In this document: positions 35,288-44,961 of the stretch, piece after piece | Layout: each line of letters starts with the position of its first letter | How positions within the stretch are numbered: position 1 is the first letter of the stretch | Translations under genes and position numbers: made by a program | From: Stenotrophomonas geniculata ATCC 19374 = JCM 13324 | Lineage (GTDB): Bacteria > Pseudomonadota > Gammaproteobacteria > Xanthomonadales > Xanthomonadaceae | Direction of reading: 5' to 3' | Assembly (NCBI RefSeq): GCF_001431625.1 | Contig: NZ_LLXT01000082.1 | Span: forward strand, 1 to 64,000 | Length of the DNA stretch: 64,000 nt | The notes under the pieces: generated by a model | What the model was told of the DNA's origin: nothing | Databases searched by the model: none | What the model saw: only the letters and a program-made list of their open reading frames with translations

Positions 35288-36082
35288 ATGATCCGCACCA
35301 CCCTGCTCGCCGCTGCCCTCGCCCTTGCCGGCGTCGCGACGCCGGCATTCGCCGCCGAGGCCGATGCCGGCGCCGCGCCCACCGTCATCCTGGTCCACGG
35401 TGCCTTCGCCGATGGCTCCAGCTGGAACAAGGTCATCACCACCCTGCATGACTGGAAACTGCCTGCGGTGGCCGTGCAGAACCCGCTCACCTCGCTGGCC
35501 GACGATGTGGCCGCCACCCGTCGCGCGATTGCCGCCGCACCGGGCAAGGTCGTGCTGGTCGGCCACAGCTGGGGCGGCACGGTCATCACCGAAGCGGGCA
35601 ACGATCCCAAGGTGCAGGCGCTGGTGTACGTGGCCGCATTCGCACCGGATGCCGGGCAGTCATCGGCACAGCAGGGCGAGGGCTATCCGGTCGGCCCGGG
35701 CCTGACGCGCCTGCAGGAGAGGGACGGCTACCTGACCCTGCCAGCCGACGCCATCGCCCAGGACTTCGCACCGGATGTGATGAAGAAGACCGCTGCACTG
35801 TTGTACAGCACGCAGGTGCCATTGAAGGCCAGCGCGCTGGGTGAGTCCGTCACTGTGGCCGCGTGGCGCAGCAAGCCGAGCTGGTACGTGCTCAGCCGTG
35901 ACGACCGCATGTTGTCGCCGCAACTGCAGGCGGCCACCGCAAAGCGCATTGGCGCGCAGCTGCAATCGATCGGCAGCAGCCATGTGTCGCTGCTCTCGCA
36001 CCCGGCTCAGGTGGCTGACAGCATTCTGGAAGCCGCAGGCGTGAAGCCGGCCGAACTGCCGCTGGCCGAGCAGGGAGGCTGA
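35288..36082 (+). CDS. secreted alpha/beta hydrolase
   Basis: A 264-residue protein with a Sec signal peptide ([19 protein letters not shown]). The alpha/beta hydrolase body has [15 protein letters not shown] (oxyanion region) and the nucleophile elbow GHSWGG with S94; a late histidine is in [10 protein letters not shown]. This is the branch of small esterase-like hydrolases of about 230-260 residues common in soil bacteria. The ATG at 35288 gives a proper leader and follows CGGAG. It is followed three bases later by a thioredoxin-like gene. The substrate is unknown. Confidence 0.9.
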   Translation: MIRTTLLAAALALAGVATPAFAAEADAGAAPTVILVHGAFADGSSWNKVITTLHDWKLPAVAVQNPLTSLADDVAATRRAIAAAPGKVVLVGHSWGGTVITEAGNDPKVQALVYVAAFAPDAGQSSAQQGEGYPVGPGLTRLQERDGYLTLPADAIAQDFAPDVMKKTAALLYSTQVPLKASALGESVTVAAWRSKPSWYVLSRDDRMLSPQLQAATAKRIGAQLQSIGSSHVSLLSHPAQVADSILEAAGVKPAELPLAEQGG

Positions 36083-36085
36083 ACG

Positions 36086-36631
36086 ATGGGCGCGCTGCGT
36101 GTGTATGTACTGCCGTTGCTGCTGGGCCTGCTGGGTGGGGCGGCACTGCTGATGGCCTTGCCCAGCCCGGAGGCCGGTGCGCATCCGGCGCAGGCCGCTC
36201 CTGCTGCCGGGTTCGATGGCGGCGGGCCCTGGCACAACAGCCCACCGCTCGCGTTGAATCAACTGCGTGGGCAGGTGGTGCTGGTCGAGTTCTGGACCTA
36301 CGCCTGCAGCAACTGCCTCACCGTGGCACCGCATGTGCACCAGTGGCATGCACGTTACGCGCGGCAGGGGCTGCAGGTGATCGGCGTGCATACTCCGGAG
36401 TTCGCCTACGAAGGCCTGCCCGGCAATGTGCGCAAGGTCATCGCGCGGCTGGATATCACCTGGCCGGTGGTGCAGGACAACCAGTACCGGATCTGGAACG
36501 CCTGGGGCAACCGCTTCTGGCCGGCGCTTTACCTGGTCGACCGGCAGGGCAGGGTGGTCTACCGCCACTACGGTGAAGGCGATTACGCACGTACCGAAAG
36601 CGAGATCCAGCGCCTGCTGGCCAGCCCCTGA
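36086..36631 (+). CDS. membrane-anchored thioredoxin-like protein
   Basis: A 181-residue protein with one N-terminal hydrophobic segment (VYVLPLLLGLLGGAALLMAL) and a thioredoxin fold outside: GQVVLVEFWTYACSNCLTV with active cysteines C74 and C77 (CSNC), then QVIGVHTPEFAYE, WPVVQDNQYRIWNAWGN and the cis-proline segment FWPALYLVDRQG. The FWTYACSNC-type motif resembles the C-terminal domain of DipZ-like thiol proteins. Three bases after the hydrolase gene with GGGAGG as ribosome-binding site, so co-transcribed. It may keep periplasmic thiols reduced, possibly those of the facing cysteine-rich precursor; that link is an inference. Confidence 0.9.
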   Translation: MGALRVYVLPLLLGLLGGAALLMALPSPEAGAHPAQAAPAAGFDGGGPWHNSPPLALNQLRGQVVLVEFWTYACSNCLTVAPHVHQWHARYARQGLQVIGVHTPEFAYEGLPGNVRKVIARLDITWPVVQDNQYRIWNAWGNRFWPALYLVDRQGRVVYRHYGEGDYARTESEIQRLLASP

Positions 36632-36688
36632 GCCGCGCTACCATGGCCGCGCCGCGCGGCCTTGACCTCCGTCTTCATCGAGAACGCA

Positions 36689-37425
<737 letters not shown>

Positions 37426-37429
<4 letters not shown>

Positions 37430-38739
37430 ACGCCCGCGCGCGCCGCCTGCCGTGGCCGCGCACGCTGTCGGCGCGCCTGCTGCTGGTGCTGCTGGGCGGG
37501 TTGATCCTGGCCCATGCGCTGTCCTTCGGCCTGTTGTTCTACGAACGCTACCAGTCCACCCGCAGCATGATGCTGCGCAACCTGGACGAGGATGCAGCAG
37601 TGAGCGTGGCCCTGCTGGAACACCTGCCGGCCGACCAGCGCCAGGCCTGGGTGCCGCGGTTGGAGCGGCGCACGTACCGTTACCTGTTGCGCCCGGCACA
37701 GGCCGGCCCGGCGTTGGAAACCGATCGTGCGCGCCAGGTCACCGCCATCATCGATGACAGTCTGGAACACCGCTATCCGCTGCAGGCGCGGCAGGTGGCA
37801 CGGCTGCCGGAACGTTTTGAAGTGGAGCTGCGCCTGCACGACGGTTCACCGTTGACCATCGAAGTCACACCGTCGGGCCTGCCCCTGGCGCGCTGGCTGC
37901 CGGCCGTGCTGCTGGTGCAGCTGGCCCTGCTGCTGGTATGCGCCTGGCTGGCGGTGCGGCTGGCATTGCGCCCGCTGCGGCAGCTCTCGCACGCCGTCGA
38001 GCAACTGCAGCCTGGCAAGGACGCACCGATGCTGCCCGAAGACGGCCCCGCCGAAGTGGGCACGGCCGCAGCCGCGCTCAATGCACTGCAGGCGCGGATC
38101 CGTGGCCATGTCAGCGAGCGGCTGCAGATTCTGGCGGCCATCTCGCACGATCTGCAGACGCCGATCACGCGCATGAAGCTGCGCGTGGAAACCCTGCCCG
38201 AAGATGCCACCCAGCAGCGCCTGCTGGATGACCTGGACCACCTGGGGCAACTGGTGCGCGAAGGCGTGGCCTACGCGCGCAGCAGCCACGTGGCCAGTGG
38301 CGCGCCAGTGGCGATGGATCTTGGCGCGTTCCTGGCCAGCGTGGTGGGCGACTATGAAGACATGGGCAAGGCGGTCAGTGGTGGCGCACCCACAGGCCTG
38401 ACCGTGCAGACCTGGCCGCAGCCGCTGCGGCGGGTGGTCGGCAACCTGGTCGACAACGCGTTGCGCTACGCCGGTAGTGCCGAGATCGAGGCGGGGCGCG
38501 ATGCAGCAGGCCGGCCGTGGATCAGCGTGTCCGACCGCGGCCCCGGCATCCCGGAGGACCAGCTGCAGGCGGTGCTGGCACCGTTCCATCGGCTGGAAAG
38601 CTCACGCAACCGCGATACCGGCGGCACCGGGCTGGGTCTGGCCATCGCCGTGCAGCTGGCGCAGTCGCTGGGCGGCTCGCTGCGGCTGCACAACCGTGAG
38701 GGCGGTGGCCTGCGGGCCGAATTGCAGCTGCCGGGGTAA
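37426..38739 (+). CDS. sensor histidine kinase, EnvZ-like architecture
   Basis: A 437-residue inner-membrane kinase. Two transmembrane segments (about residues 18-38 and 156-178) frame a periplasmic sensor domain. A HAMP linker follows, then the dimerisation domain with phospho-histidine H241 in AAISHDLQTPITRMK. The ATPase domain shows the N box VGNLVDNALRY, G1 VSDRGPGIPED and G2 GGTGLGLAIAVQL. It phosphorylates the response regulator encoded just before it, with ATGA overlap. The signal is unknown; metal or envelope redox stress would fit the neighbourhood. Confidence 0.93.
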
Positions 38740-38822
38740 CTGGCGGGGTCAATGCATCCACGCACCTGCATGGCCTCGGGATCGGCGATCATCTAGCGGG
38801 TGTCGAAACCAGGAAACACGCA

Positions 38823-39836
38823 ATGCAGGGAACGCAGCATTCAATCCAGCGTGCGCGCCACGTCGCGCTGCTGGTCGGTCTACTCGTGCTGGCCGCATGT
38901 CAGCGCACACCGGATGCGCTGACCGGGACACCCGCAGCGGGCACATCGCTTGCCGCCCCGGCCACGGCAACAGACCTCTCTCCGCTGCTCGATGCCTTGC
39001 CGACCTGCGCGCTGGACGGCTGGTACATCGATCATCAGACTGGGCGTCCGGCCCATCCCTGGCTGGCCGAGGACGCGTCGACACCCTGCAAGGTGGATGA
39101 GGAAAACGAGATCGCCACGTTCTGCGTGCGGGGGCAATGGAAAGGATTGCCGGTGGAGGAGGTGATCCTTCCGACGATGACGTTCGTTTCATTCCGTGGT
39201 GCGAAGATCGGCCTGCCGCTGGAGAGGGCACGCTCGATTGCCCGCCATCAGTTCGGGCAGGATTTCCCGGGTGGTGCGGCCTACGAGGCGGGACGCGAGC
39301 CGAAATTGATGGCCGATCCCGAGGATGCACAGCGCTCGTGGCTGCTGTGCAGCACGCCGGAACCGGGAGACGACCTGGGCGACCAGGCAGGCGTGAGCTA
39401 TTCCGGCATGAACCTGCCCTACGACCACGACGGATGCAGCTATCGCTACAGCCCGATCGATTTCTGCGATGCGCAGCACGTGGCGCGCATCGAGGAAGCC
39501 CTCAGGAACGAAAAGCCCAACTTCAACCAGCACTACCTGCTGGTGCAGGTCGATGATCGCCCCGGGTTCTTCCAGCGCTCGGTGGTGCTGGTCGACACGC
39601 GCACCGGACGCGCCACGCCATTACCGATCGATGCCTTCACCGGGCCAGCGGAGAAGGGCGGAGACGCCATCCGCTACGGAACCCTGGAAACGGGCGTAGA
39701 CCGGCAGCAGTTCTGCCTGGATGGCGCGTTGCTTGTCTATCGCGCGTTCGAGGAAGGGCGGTTCTGCTTTGGCTTTGACGGTGAGCGCTTCACCGGGCAC
39801 GAGACGCAGTACATACAGCCGATGGATGGCCGATGA
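38823..39836 (+). CDS. lipoprotein of unknown function
   Basis: A 337-residue exported protein with a lipobox (VGLLVLAAC, cysteine at about residue 24), so it is predicted to be lipid-anchored in the envelope. The mature part has several cysteines (LPTCALDGW, TPCKVDEENE, WLLCST, DGCSYRYS and DFCDAQH), suggesting disulfides, and a repeated tyrosine/aspartate-rich feel. AGGAAA lies before the ATG. I do not recognise a family. It stands alone between the two-component system and an MFS gene. Confidence 0.8.
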   Translation: MQGTQHSIQRARHVALLVGLLVLAACQRTPDALTGTPAAGTSLAAPATATDLSPLLDALPTCALDGWYIDHQTGRPAHPWLAEDASTPCKVDEENEIATFCVRGQWKGLPVEEVILPTMTFVSFRGAKIGLPLERARSIARHQFGQDFPGGAAYEAGREPKLMADPEDAQRSWLLCSTPEPGDDLGDQAGVSYSGMNLPYDHDGCSYRYSPIDFCDAQHVARIEEALRNEKPNFNQHYLLVQVDDRPGFFQRSVVLVDTRTGRATPLPIDAFTGPAEKGGDAIRYGTLETGVDRQQFCLDGALLVYRAFEEGRFCFGFDGERFTGHETQYIQPMDGR

Positions 39837-39914
39837 CCGGCATTTCACCCGGGTCGTGACACCCTGCCAGGAACCTGCACCCACGGGAACGAGGCTGTTG
39901 AAGGCGAACAAGCA

Positions 39915-41174
39915 ATGACCGCGGCGCGGCAGCGCTCGATGTGGGTGGCCGGCCTGTCCACGGTGGTGGAGTGGTACGACTTCACCCTGTACCTGTACTT
40001 CGCCACGGTGTTGTCGCGGGTGTTCTTCGGTGGTGGCGAGCAGGCGCTGCTCGTCACGCTTGCCGGCTTCGCGGTGTCCTACCTGATGCGTCCACTGGGC
40101 GCGCTGTGCTTCGGCCACCTGGGCGACCGCCTGGGCCGGCGCTGGATGCTGCTGGCTTCGATGGCGTTGATGGCGGCGGCAATGCTGGCCACTGCGCTGC
40201 TGCCAACCGCGGCCACCGCAGGCACCACGGCGGGCGTGCTGCTGCTGGTACTGCGCTGCGTGATGGCGTTTTCGGTGGGCGGCGAATACACCGGCGTGGT
40301 GGCCTACCTGCTGGAAAGCGCACCCCTGCGGCGACGAGGCCTGGTGACCTCGCTGGCGTCGGCAGCCAGCGAAGTGGGGGCGCTGCTGGCGGTGGCGATT
40401 TCCGCGCTCACGGTCGCGCTGCTGCCCATCGCGCAGCTGGACAGCTGGGGCTGGCGCATTCCGTTCTTCTTCGGTGCCGCGCTGGCACTGGTGATCCTGG
40501 TTGCGCGGTCGGGCATGCGTGAATCGCCTGAGTTCGAGCGCCAGCAGCGCGAGGGCAGCATTCCCGCCACGCCGCTGCGGCATGTGCTCCGCAACCATCC
40601 CGCAGCAGTGGCGCGCACCTTCGCGATCTCGGCGCTGGGCTCGATCACCTACTACGTGGGCATCACCTACGTGCCGTCGTTCCTGCATGCGCAGGGTCAT
40701 GACGAAGCCGATGCGCTGTGGCTGTCGACGATTGCGGCAGTGGCGGTGATCGCGATCACGCCACTGTGCGGCGCATTGTCCGACCGCGTCGGACGACGGC
40801 CGGTGCTGCTGGGCCTGACCGTGCTGGCAGCGCTGCTGCCGCTGTCCCTGTTCGCGTGGATGGCGCAGGCGACGGCGCTGGGCATCGCGCTGGCCGCCGT
40901 GCTGCTGGCCTGCGTGGCCGGTGGTGTCAGTGCGGTCGCGGCCCCGGCCACGGCCGAGCAGTTCCCGGGCGAAGGCCGGGTCAGCGGGTTGGCACTGGGT
41001 GTGACCATGGCCACCGCGGTGTTCGGCGGCGCGACGCCTTGGCTGGCGCAATGGTGGGTGGAACGCAGCGGCTGGGCGGCGGCACCGGGCGCGATGATCG
41101 CGCTGGTGGCAGTGCTGGTACTTCCGGTGCTGTGGACCCTGCCCGAGACCGTCCCAGGCAGGGCCAGACGCTAG
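39915..41174 (+). CDS. MFS transporter, metabolite:proton symporter (MHS) type
   Basis: A 419-residue permease with twelve transmembrane segments. STVVEWYDFTLYLYFATVL at the start and FGHLGDRLGRRWML in loop 2-3 are hallmarks of the MHS branch (ProP, KgtP and ShiA relatives), and RRPVLLGL marks the matching loop in the second half. Substrates of this branch are organic acids, betaines or shikimate. It faces the nucleoside hydrolase gene convergently (four bases apart), and no catabolic partner shows its substrate. Confidence 0.9.
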   Translation: MTAARQRSMWVAGLSTVVEWYDFTLYLYFATVLSRVFFGGGEQALLVTLAGFAVSYLMRPLGALCFGHLGDRLGRRWMLLASMALMAAAMLATALLPTAATAGTTAGVLLLVLRCVMAFSVGGEYTGVVAYLLESAPLRRRGLVTSLASAASEVGALLAVAISALTVALLPIAQLDSWGWRIPFFFGAALALVILVARSGMRESPEFERQQREGSIPATPLRHVLRNHPAAVARTFAISALGSITYYVGITYVPSFLHAQGHDEADALWLSTIAAVAVIAITPLCGALSDRVGRRPVLLGLTVLAALLPLSLFAWMAQATALGIALAAVLLACVAGGVSAVAAPATAEQFPGEGRVSGLALGVTMATAVFGGATPWLAQWWVERSGWAAAPGAMIALVAVLVLPVLWTLPETVPGRARR

Positions 41175-41178
41175 CCGA

Positions 41179-42126
41179 TCAGACCTTCAGGGTCTGCTCG
41201 ATGTCGGCCAGTACCGCGGCCGCATCCACGCCGATGGCGACGGACTGCAGCACGTGGCCATCCCACACGCTGGGGCCGAAGCCCATGCCTTCCGGCTTCG
41301 GAATGGTCATGCCACGGGCAACGCCGTCGGTGGCCACGCGCACGCTGGCACGCTCGAACTGGAACAGCTCCGGACGGGTCAGGGCAATGCAGGCGCAGCA
41401 GTCGTGCACGACCATGCCCTTGTGGCCGGCCTGCAGGTAGAAGTCCACGTAGTCCTGCGACAGTGCACGGACCAGCTCGGCGTCGGCGCCGCCGAGTGCG
41501 GCCAGCTTATCCAGGCCATCACGGTCCATTTCCACGCGGGTGGTCACGTCCAGGCCGATCGCGGTGACCGGCCAATCGGTGGTGAACACCACGTCGGCCG
41601 CTTCGGCGTCACCCCAGATGTTGGCCTCGGCGGCCGGGGTGATGTTGCCGTTGACGTGGAAGGCGCCGCCCATCAGCACCACGCCGCGCACCAGGCTGGC
41701 GATGTCCGGCGCCTGCTGCAGGGCCAGGGCCAGGTTGGTCATGCGGCCGACCGCGACCAGGGTCACCTCGCCCGGATGGGCGCGGACCAGGTCGATGATC
41801 AGCTGGTGGGCGGGGCGCGCGTCGGCGGTCACGTCCAGTTCGGCCGGCACCGGGTGGTTGCCCAGGCCGTTGTGGCCATGGATGTGCACCGGCCAGGCTT
41901 CCGGGGTGGCTTCCGGCTGCAGCGGGCCACCGGCACCGCGCGCGACCGGTGCGGCAAAGCCCCAGGCCTGCTTCAGGTACAGCGCATTGTGCGTGGTCGA
42001 CTCCACCGAGGCATTGCCGAAGGTGGTGGTGACGCCGATCAGGTCGATCTGGGCGTGCTTGTGCAGGTAAAGCAGGGCCAGGGCGTCGTCGACGCCCGGG
42101 TCGGTATCGAAAATGACTTTCAGCAT
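41179..42126 (-). CDS. nucleoside hydrolase (inosine-uridine preferring family)
   Basis: A 315-residue enzyme that splits the N-glycosidic bond of ribonucleosides to ribose and base. The calcium-binding signature DTDPGVDDA is at residues 7-15. Other family segments are GVTTTFGNAS, HGHNGLGN, LVAVGRMTNLAL, GVVLMGGAF and NIWGDAEAADVVF, and a late HDCCACIAL. Length and order are standard for the RihA/RihB type. It is a single-gene unit; about 150 bases of 5' region include an imperfect GC-rich inverted repeat near 42158-42193. Confidence 0.92.
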   Translation of the reverse strand: MLKVIFDTDPGVDDALALLYLHKHAQIDLIGVTTTFGNASVESTTHNALYLKQAWGFAAPVARGAGGPLQPEATPEAWPVHIHGHNGLGNHPVPAELDVTADARPAHQLIIDLVRAHPGEVTLVAVGRMTNLALALQQAPDIASLVRGVVLMGGAFHVNGNITPAAEANIWGDAEAADVVFTTDWPVTAIGLDVTTRVEMDRDGLDKLAALGGADAELVRALSQDYVDFYLQAGHKGMVVHDCCACIALTRPELFQFERASVRVATDGVARGMTIPKPEGMGFGPSVWDGHVLQSVAIGVDAAAVLADIEQTLKV

Positions 42127-42277
42127 GTTGTTGTTCTTCTTCTTCCGTGTGGTGCGGGGGGCGCCGGCGGCCCGGAGACAGGCCGGCGCGCCCTACATTG
42201 TCCCATCTTCATGACAGGCAGGGCCATTGCCGGGGTGGCAGGCCATAATGCCCCCAGTCCAGGCACGGAGTCGCCGC

Positions 42278-42610
42278 ATGCTGATCGTTGCCCTTCTGCT
42301 GGTCCTGCTGGTGCTGGGCCTGAACGTGGTGGCTACCGTGGTGATCGTCAGGCGTGATGGCCTGTCGGCGGGCGGCCGGACGGTGCAGCTGCTGCTGATC
42401 TGGCTGCTGCCCCTGGTCGGCGCGATCCTGTGCATGGCGGTCGCCACCGCCGATGGCTCGGGAGGCCGGGGGGACAACGGTCTCGGCGGTGCCTACGATC
42501 ATTCGGGCGGGTATACCGGCGACAACCACAGCCAGCACAACCACAGCAGCTCCGACTGTGGAAGCGACGGCGGCAGCAGTGACGGTGGTGGTGGCAGCAG
42601 CAGCGACTGA
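42278..42610 (+). CDS. small membrane protein with Gly/Ser/Asp/His-rich tail
   Basis: A 110-residue protein. Two hydrophobic segments (residues 1-22 and 35-58) are followed by a disordered tail rich in glycine, serine, aspartate and histidine (SGGYTGDNHSQHNHSSSD), with one cysteine and a final run of Gly/Ser. CGGAG precedes the ATG. The first part recalls PLDc_N-like two-helix segments. The tail could bind divalent metal through His and Asp residues; this is speculation. Family unknown. Confidence 0.7.
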   Translation: MLIVALLLVLLVLGLNVVATVVIVRRDGLSAGGRTVQLLLIWLLPLVGAILCMAVATADGSGGRGDNGLGGAYDHSGGYTGDNHSQHNHSSSDCGSDGGSSDGGGGSSSD

Positions 42611-42617
42611 GATCTCT

Positions 42618-42700
42618 GTAGAGTTGAGCCATGCTCGACTGCATTTCGCTCCAACGCCGCGGTGCTTGATTGAACAGCAGTCGAGCATGGCTCGACTCCA
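42618..42700. repeat. SMAG REP dimer with long spacer
   Basis: GTAGAGTTGAGCCATGCTCGAC (from 42618) and, inverted, GTCGAGCATGGCTCGACTCC (ending about 42699) with some 38 bases between. The unit matches the CCATGG subtype at the window start. It lies between the end of the small membrane protein gene and the end of the convergent GntR gene. Confidence 0.8.
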
Positions 42701-42720
42701 CAAATGCGACGACGGCCTGC

Positions 42721-43440
42721 TCAGCCGCCGCCTTCGGTCGGCAGCGGCGCCGGCACATTCAACAACCCGCCTGCCGCGACATAGGCGGCCAACGCCTGAC
42801 CCTGGCTGAGCAGGTGGCGCTCCATGGTGCGTTCGGCGGCAGCGGCGTCACGCTTGCGGAAGCACTCCATCAGTTCGCGGTGCTCTGCCAGCGACTGCGC
42901 GGTGCGGCCCGGGGTCAGCAACTGGCGGCCACGGTGCATCTTCAGGATGCGGTGCAGGTCGTGGGTGATCCGGATCAGCCACGGGTTGCCGGCATAGTGC
43001 TGCACGGTTTCGTGGATGAGGTAGTTGTTGCGGTAGTACTCGGCGATGTTGCCCTCGGCCGCAGCGGTTTCCATCGCCGCATGCAGGTCTTCCAGCCGTT
43101 GTACCCCAGCATCATCGATATGCCGGACCGCCTCGTGCGCGCAGCGGCCTTCCAGCATCGCCATCACCGGGAACAGCTGGTTGAGGTCCTCCAGCGTCAG
43201 TCGCGTGACCCTGCTGCCACGACCCGCATCGATCTGCACCAGGCCTTCGGCAGCAAGCAGCTTCAGCGCCTCGCGCAGCGGCGTGCGGCTGATGCCCAGT
43301 TCTTCGCACAGCGCGGGCTCGTCGATCCACTCACCCGGCGGCAGCCGGTAGTCGTAGATGCGCTCGCGCACGTGTTCGGCCACCTCTTCGTACAGAGGTG
43401 CGCGCTTCTTCGGTGACTGCGGGGCAGGGGCAATGGCCAT
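42721..43440 (-). CDS. GntR family (FCD) regulator, probable regulator of malonate genes
   Basis: A 239-residue protein with an N-terminal winged helix (LYEEVAEHVRERIYDYRLPPGEWIDEP, then LGISRTPLREALKLLAAEGL) and an FCD effector domain with metal-type histidines (NYLIHETVQHYAGNPW and MERHLLSQ). It lies on the same strand right after the malonate decarboxylase genes, 56 bases from the carrier gene. GntR/FCD proteins repress mdc operons in other bacteria, so this is likely the operon regulator, sensing malonate or a derivative. The assignment is from context. Confidence 0.9.
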   Translation of the reverse strand: MAIAPAPQSPKKRAPLYEEVAEHVRERIYDYRLPPGEWIDEPALCEELGISRTPLREALKLLAAEGLVQIDAGRGSRVTRLTLEDLNQLFPVMAMLEGRCAHEAVRHIDDAGVQRLEDLHAAMETAAAEGNIAEYYRNNYLIHETVQHYAGNPWLIRITHDLHRILKMHRGRQLLTPGRTAQSLAEHRELMECFRKRDAAAAERTMERHLLSQGQALAAYVAAGGLLNVPAPLPTEGGG

Positions 43441-43496
43441 GCGCAGAGTGTAACGCCAGGTCGCGCCGGGCAGCGGCCGGCACGACCCGATGGCGG

Positions 43497-44864
43497 TTAC
43501 ATCCAGCCCGGCACCACGAACACCAGCCAGGCCAGCAGCGGCCCCAGCGCGACCACCAGACCGCTGTACACCAGGAAGCGGCGGAACAGGGTCTCGCGTT
43601 CTTCCTTCGCGGCCGAGGCCACCACCAGTGCGCCATTGGTCGAGAACGGGCTGACATCGACGATGGTGGACGACACCGCCAGCGCGCAGATCACGCCGGC
43701 GGCGCTGAGGTGGCCCTGCAGCAGGAACGGCACCGCCAGCGGAATCGTGGCGCCCAGTACCGCCGCCGAGGAGGCGAATGCGGAGACGATGCCGCCGACG
43801 TAGCAGACCAGCAGCGCGCCCAGCAGCGGAATGCCGATGTCGGACACGCCGTTGCCGATGAAGTCCACCGCGCCGGCATGTTCCAGCACGCCGATGTAGG
43901 TCACCACGCCGCAGATCAGCAGCACGGTGGACCAGCTGATGCCATCGACCGCACCCTTCTGGCTTTGTGGCGACAACAGCGCCAGCGCCACCGCCACGGT
44001 GATCGAGACCAGGCCGACGTTGAGGTTGTAGATCAACGCGGCCACGCCCAGGCCGAGCAGGCCGATCAGGGTGAACAACCGCTCGCGGGTCAGGCCCACC
44101 GCGTCCAGTGCCGCCGGATCATTGCTGAGCGTGCCGCCGCCTGCTGCGACCAGCGCGCCATGGCCTTCGATCGCGAACTGGCGCGACGACGCCTGCGGGC
44201 CACCGGCCATCGCCAGTTCGGCAGTGCTGATCGTTCCTGCTGCGGTGATCGAGCCACGCCGCAGCAGGGCGACGCCACCGAAAGCGAAGAAGCAGATCGT
44301 GGCCATCATGAAGTTGAAGCCCAGGCTGGTCAGGAACACCGCCATCTCGGTCACTTCCAGCCCGGCCTTCTGCACCACGCCGTTGGTGATGCTGCCGTAC
44401 ACGCTGATGGGCGAGAAGCCGCCGGCCTGCGCACCGTGGATGACCAGCAGGCCCATCATCAGCGGGTTGATGTTGTATTGCTTGGCAAAGCGCAGCGCGA
44501 CCGGCCCGATGATCGCCACCGCGGCGGGGCCGAGTGCGCCGAAGGCGGTGAGGACCGCGGTGATGACGAACATCACCCACGGAATGGCCACGATATGGCC
44601 GCGTACCGCTTTCACCGCCCAGTGCACCAGCAGGTCGATGGTACCGTTCTTCTGCGCGATGGCGAACAGGTAGGTGATGCCAACCAGGGTCAGGAACAGA
44701 TCGCCGGGAAAGCCGGCCAGGACCTCCTTGCCGCCCATGTCGACCCACAGCCCACCGATGATGAAGGCCAGCGCGAAGGCAACGGCGCCCATGTTGATCG
44801 GCATCGCCGTGGCGACGATGAACATGATCACCAGACCGATGATCGTTGCGATTTGTGGACTCAT
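43497..44864 (-). CDS. matC: MatC-like dicarboxylate (malonate) carrier
   Basis: A 455-residue permease with about twelve to fourteen hydrophobic segments. The start (IATIIGLVIMFIVATAMPINMGAVAFALAFIIGG) and GDLFLTLVGITYLFAIAQKNGTID match the MatC N-terminal domain of dicarboxylate carriers; a long cytoplasmic loop lies near residues 195-250. It comes directly after mdcH on the same strand (about 97 bases) and replaces the MdcF or MadLM transporters of other mdc operons. It is predicted to import malonate. Confidence 0.88.
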   Translation of the reverse strand: MSPQIATIIGLVIMFIVATAMPINMGAVAFALAFIIGGLWVDMGGKEVLAGFPGDLFLTLVGITYLFAIAQKNGTIDLLVHWAVKAVRGHIVAIPWVMFVITAVLTAFGALGPAAVAIIGPVALRFAKQYNINPLMMGLLVIHGAQAGGFSPISVYGSITNGVVQKAGLEVTEMAVFLTSLGFNFMMATICFFAFGGVALLRRGSITAAGTISTAELAMAGGPQASSRQFAIEGHGALVAAGGGTLSNDPAALDAVGLTRERLFTLIGLLGLGVAALIYNLNVGLVSITVAVALALLSPQSQKGAVDGISWSTVLLICGVVTYIGVLEHAGAVDFIGNGVSDIGIPLLGALLVCYVGGIVSAFASSAAVLGATIPLAVPFLLQGHLSAAGVICALAVSSTIVDVSPFSTNGALVVASAAKEERETLFRRFLVYSGLVVALGPLLAWLVFVVPGWM

Positions 44865-44961
44865 GCGCCCTCCCAGACACGTGACTCACGTACAGCGCGG
44901 ATGGAGACCCGCCATCCCGGGGTAAGGCGACGTACTGCGTGTTGCGTACTGCTCGAACCCG

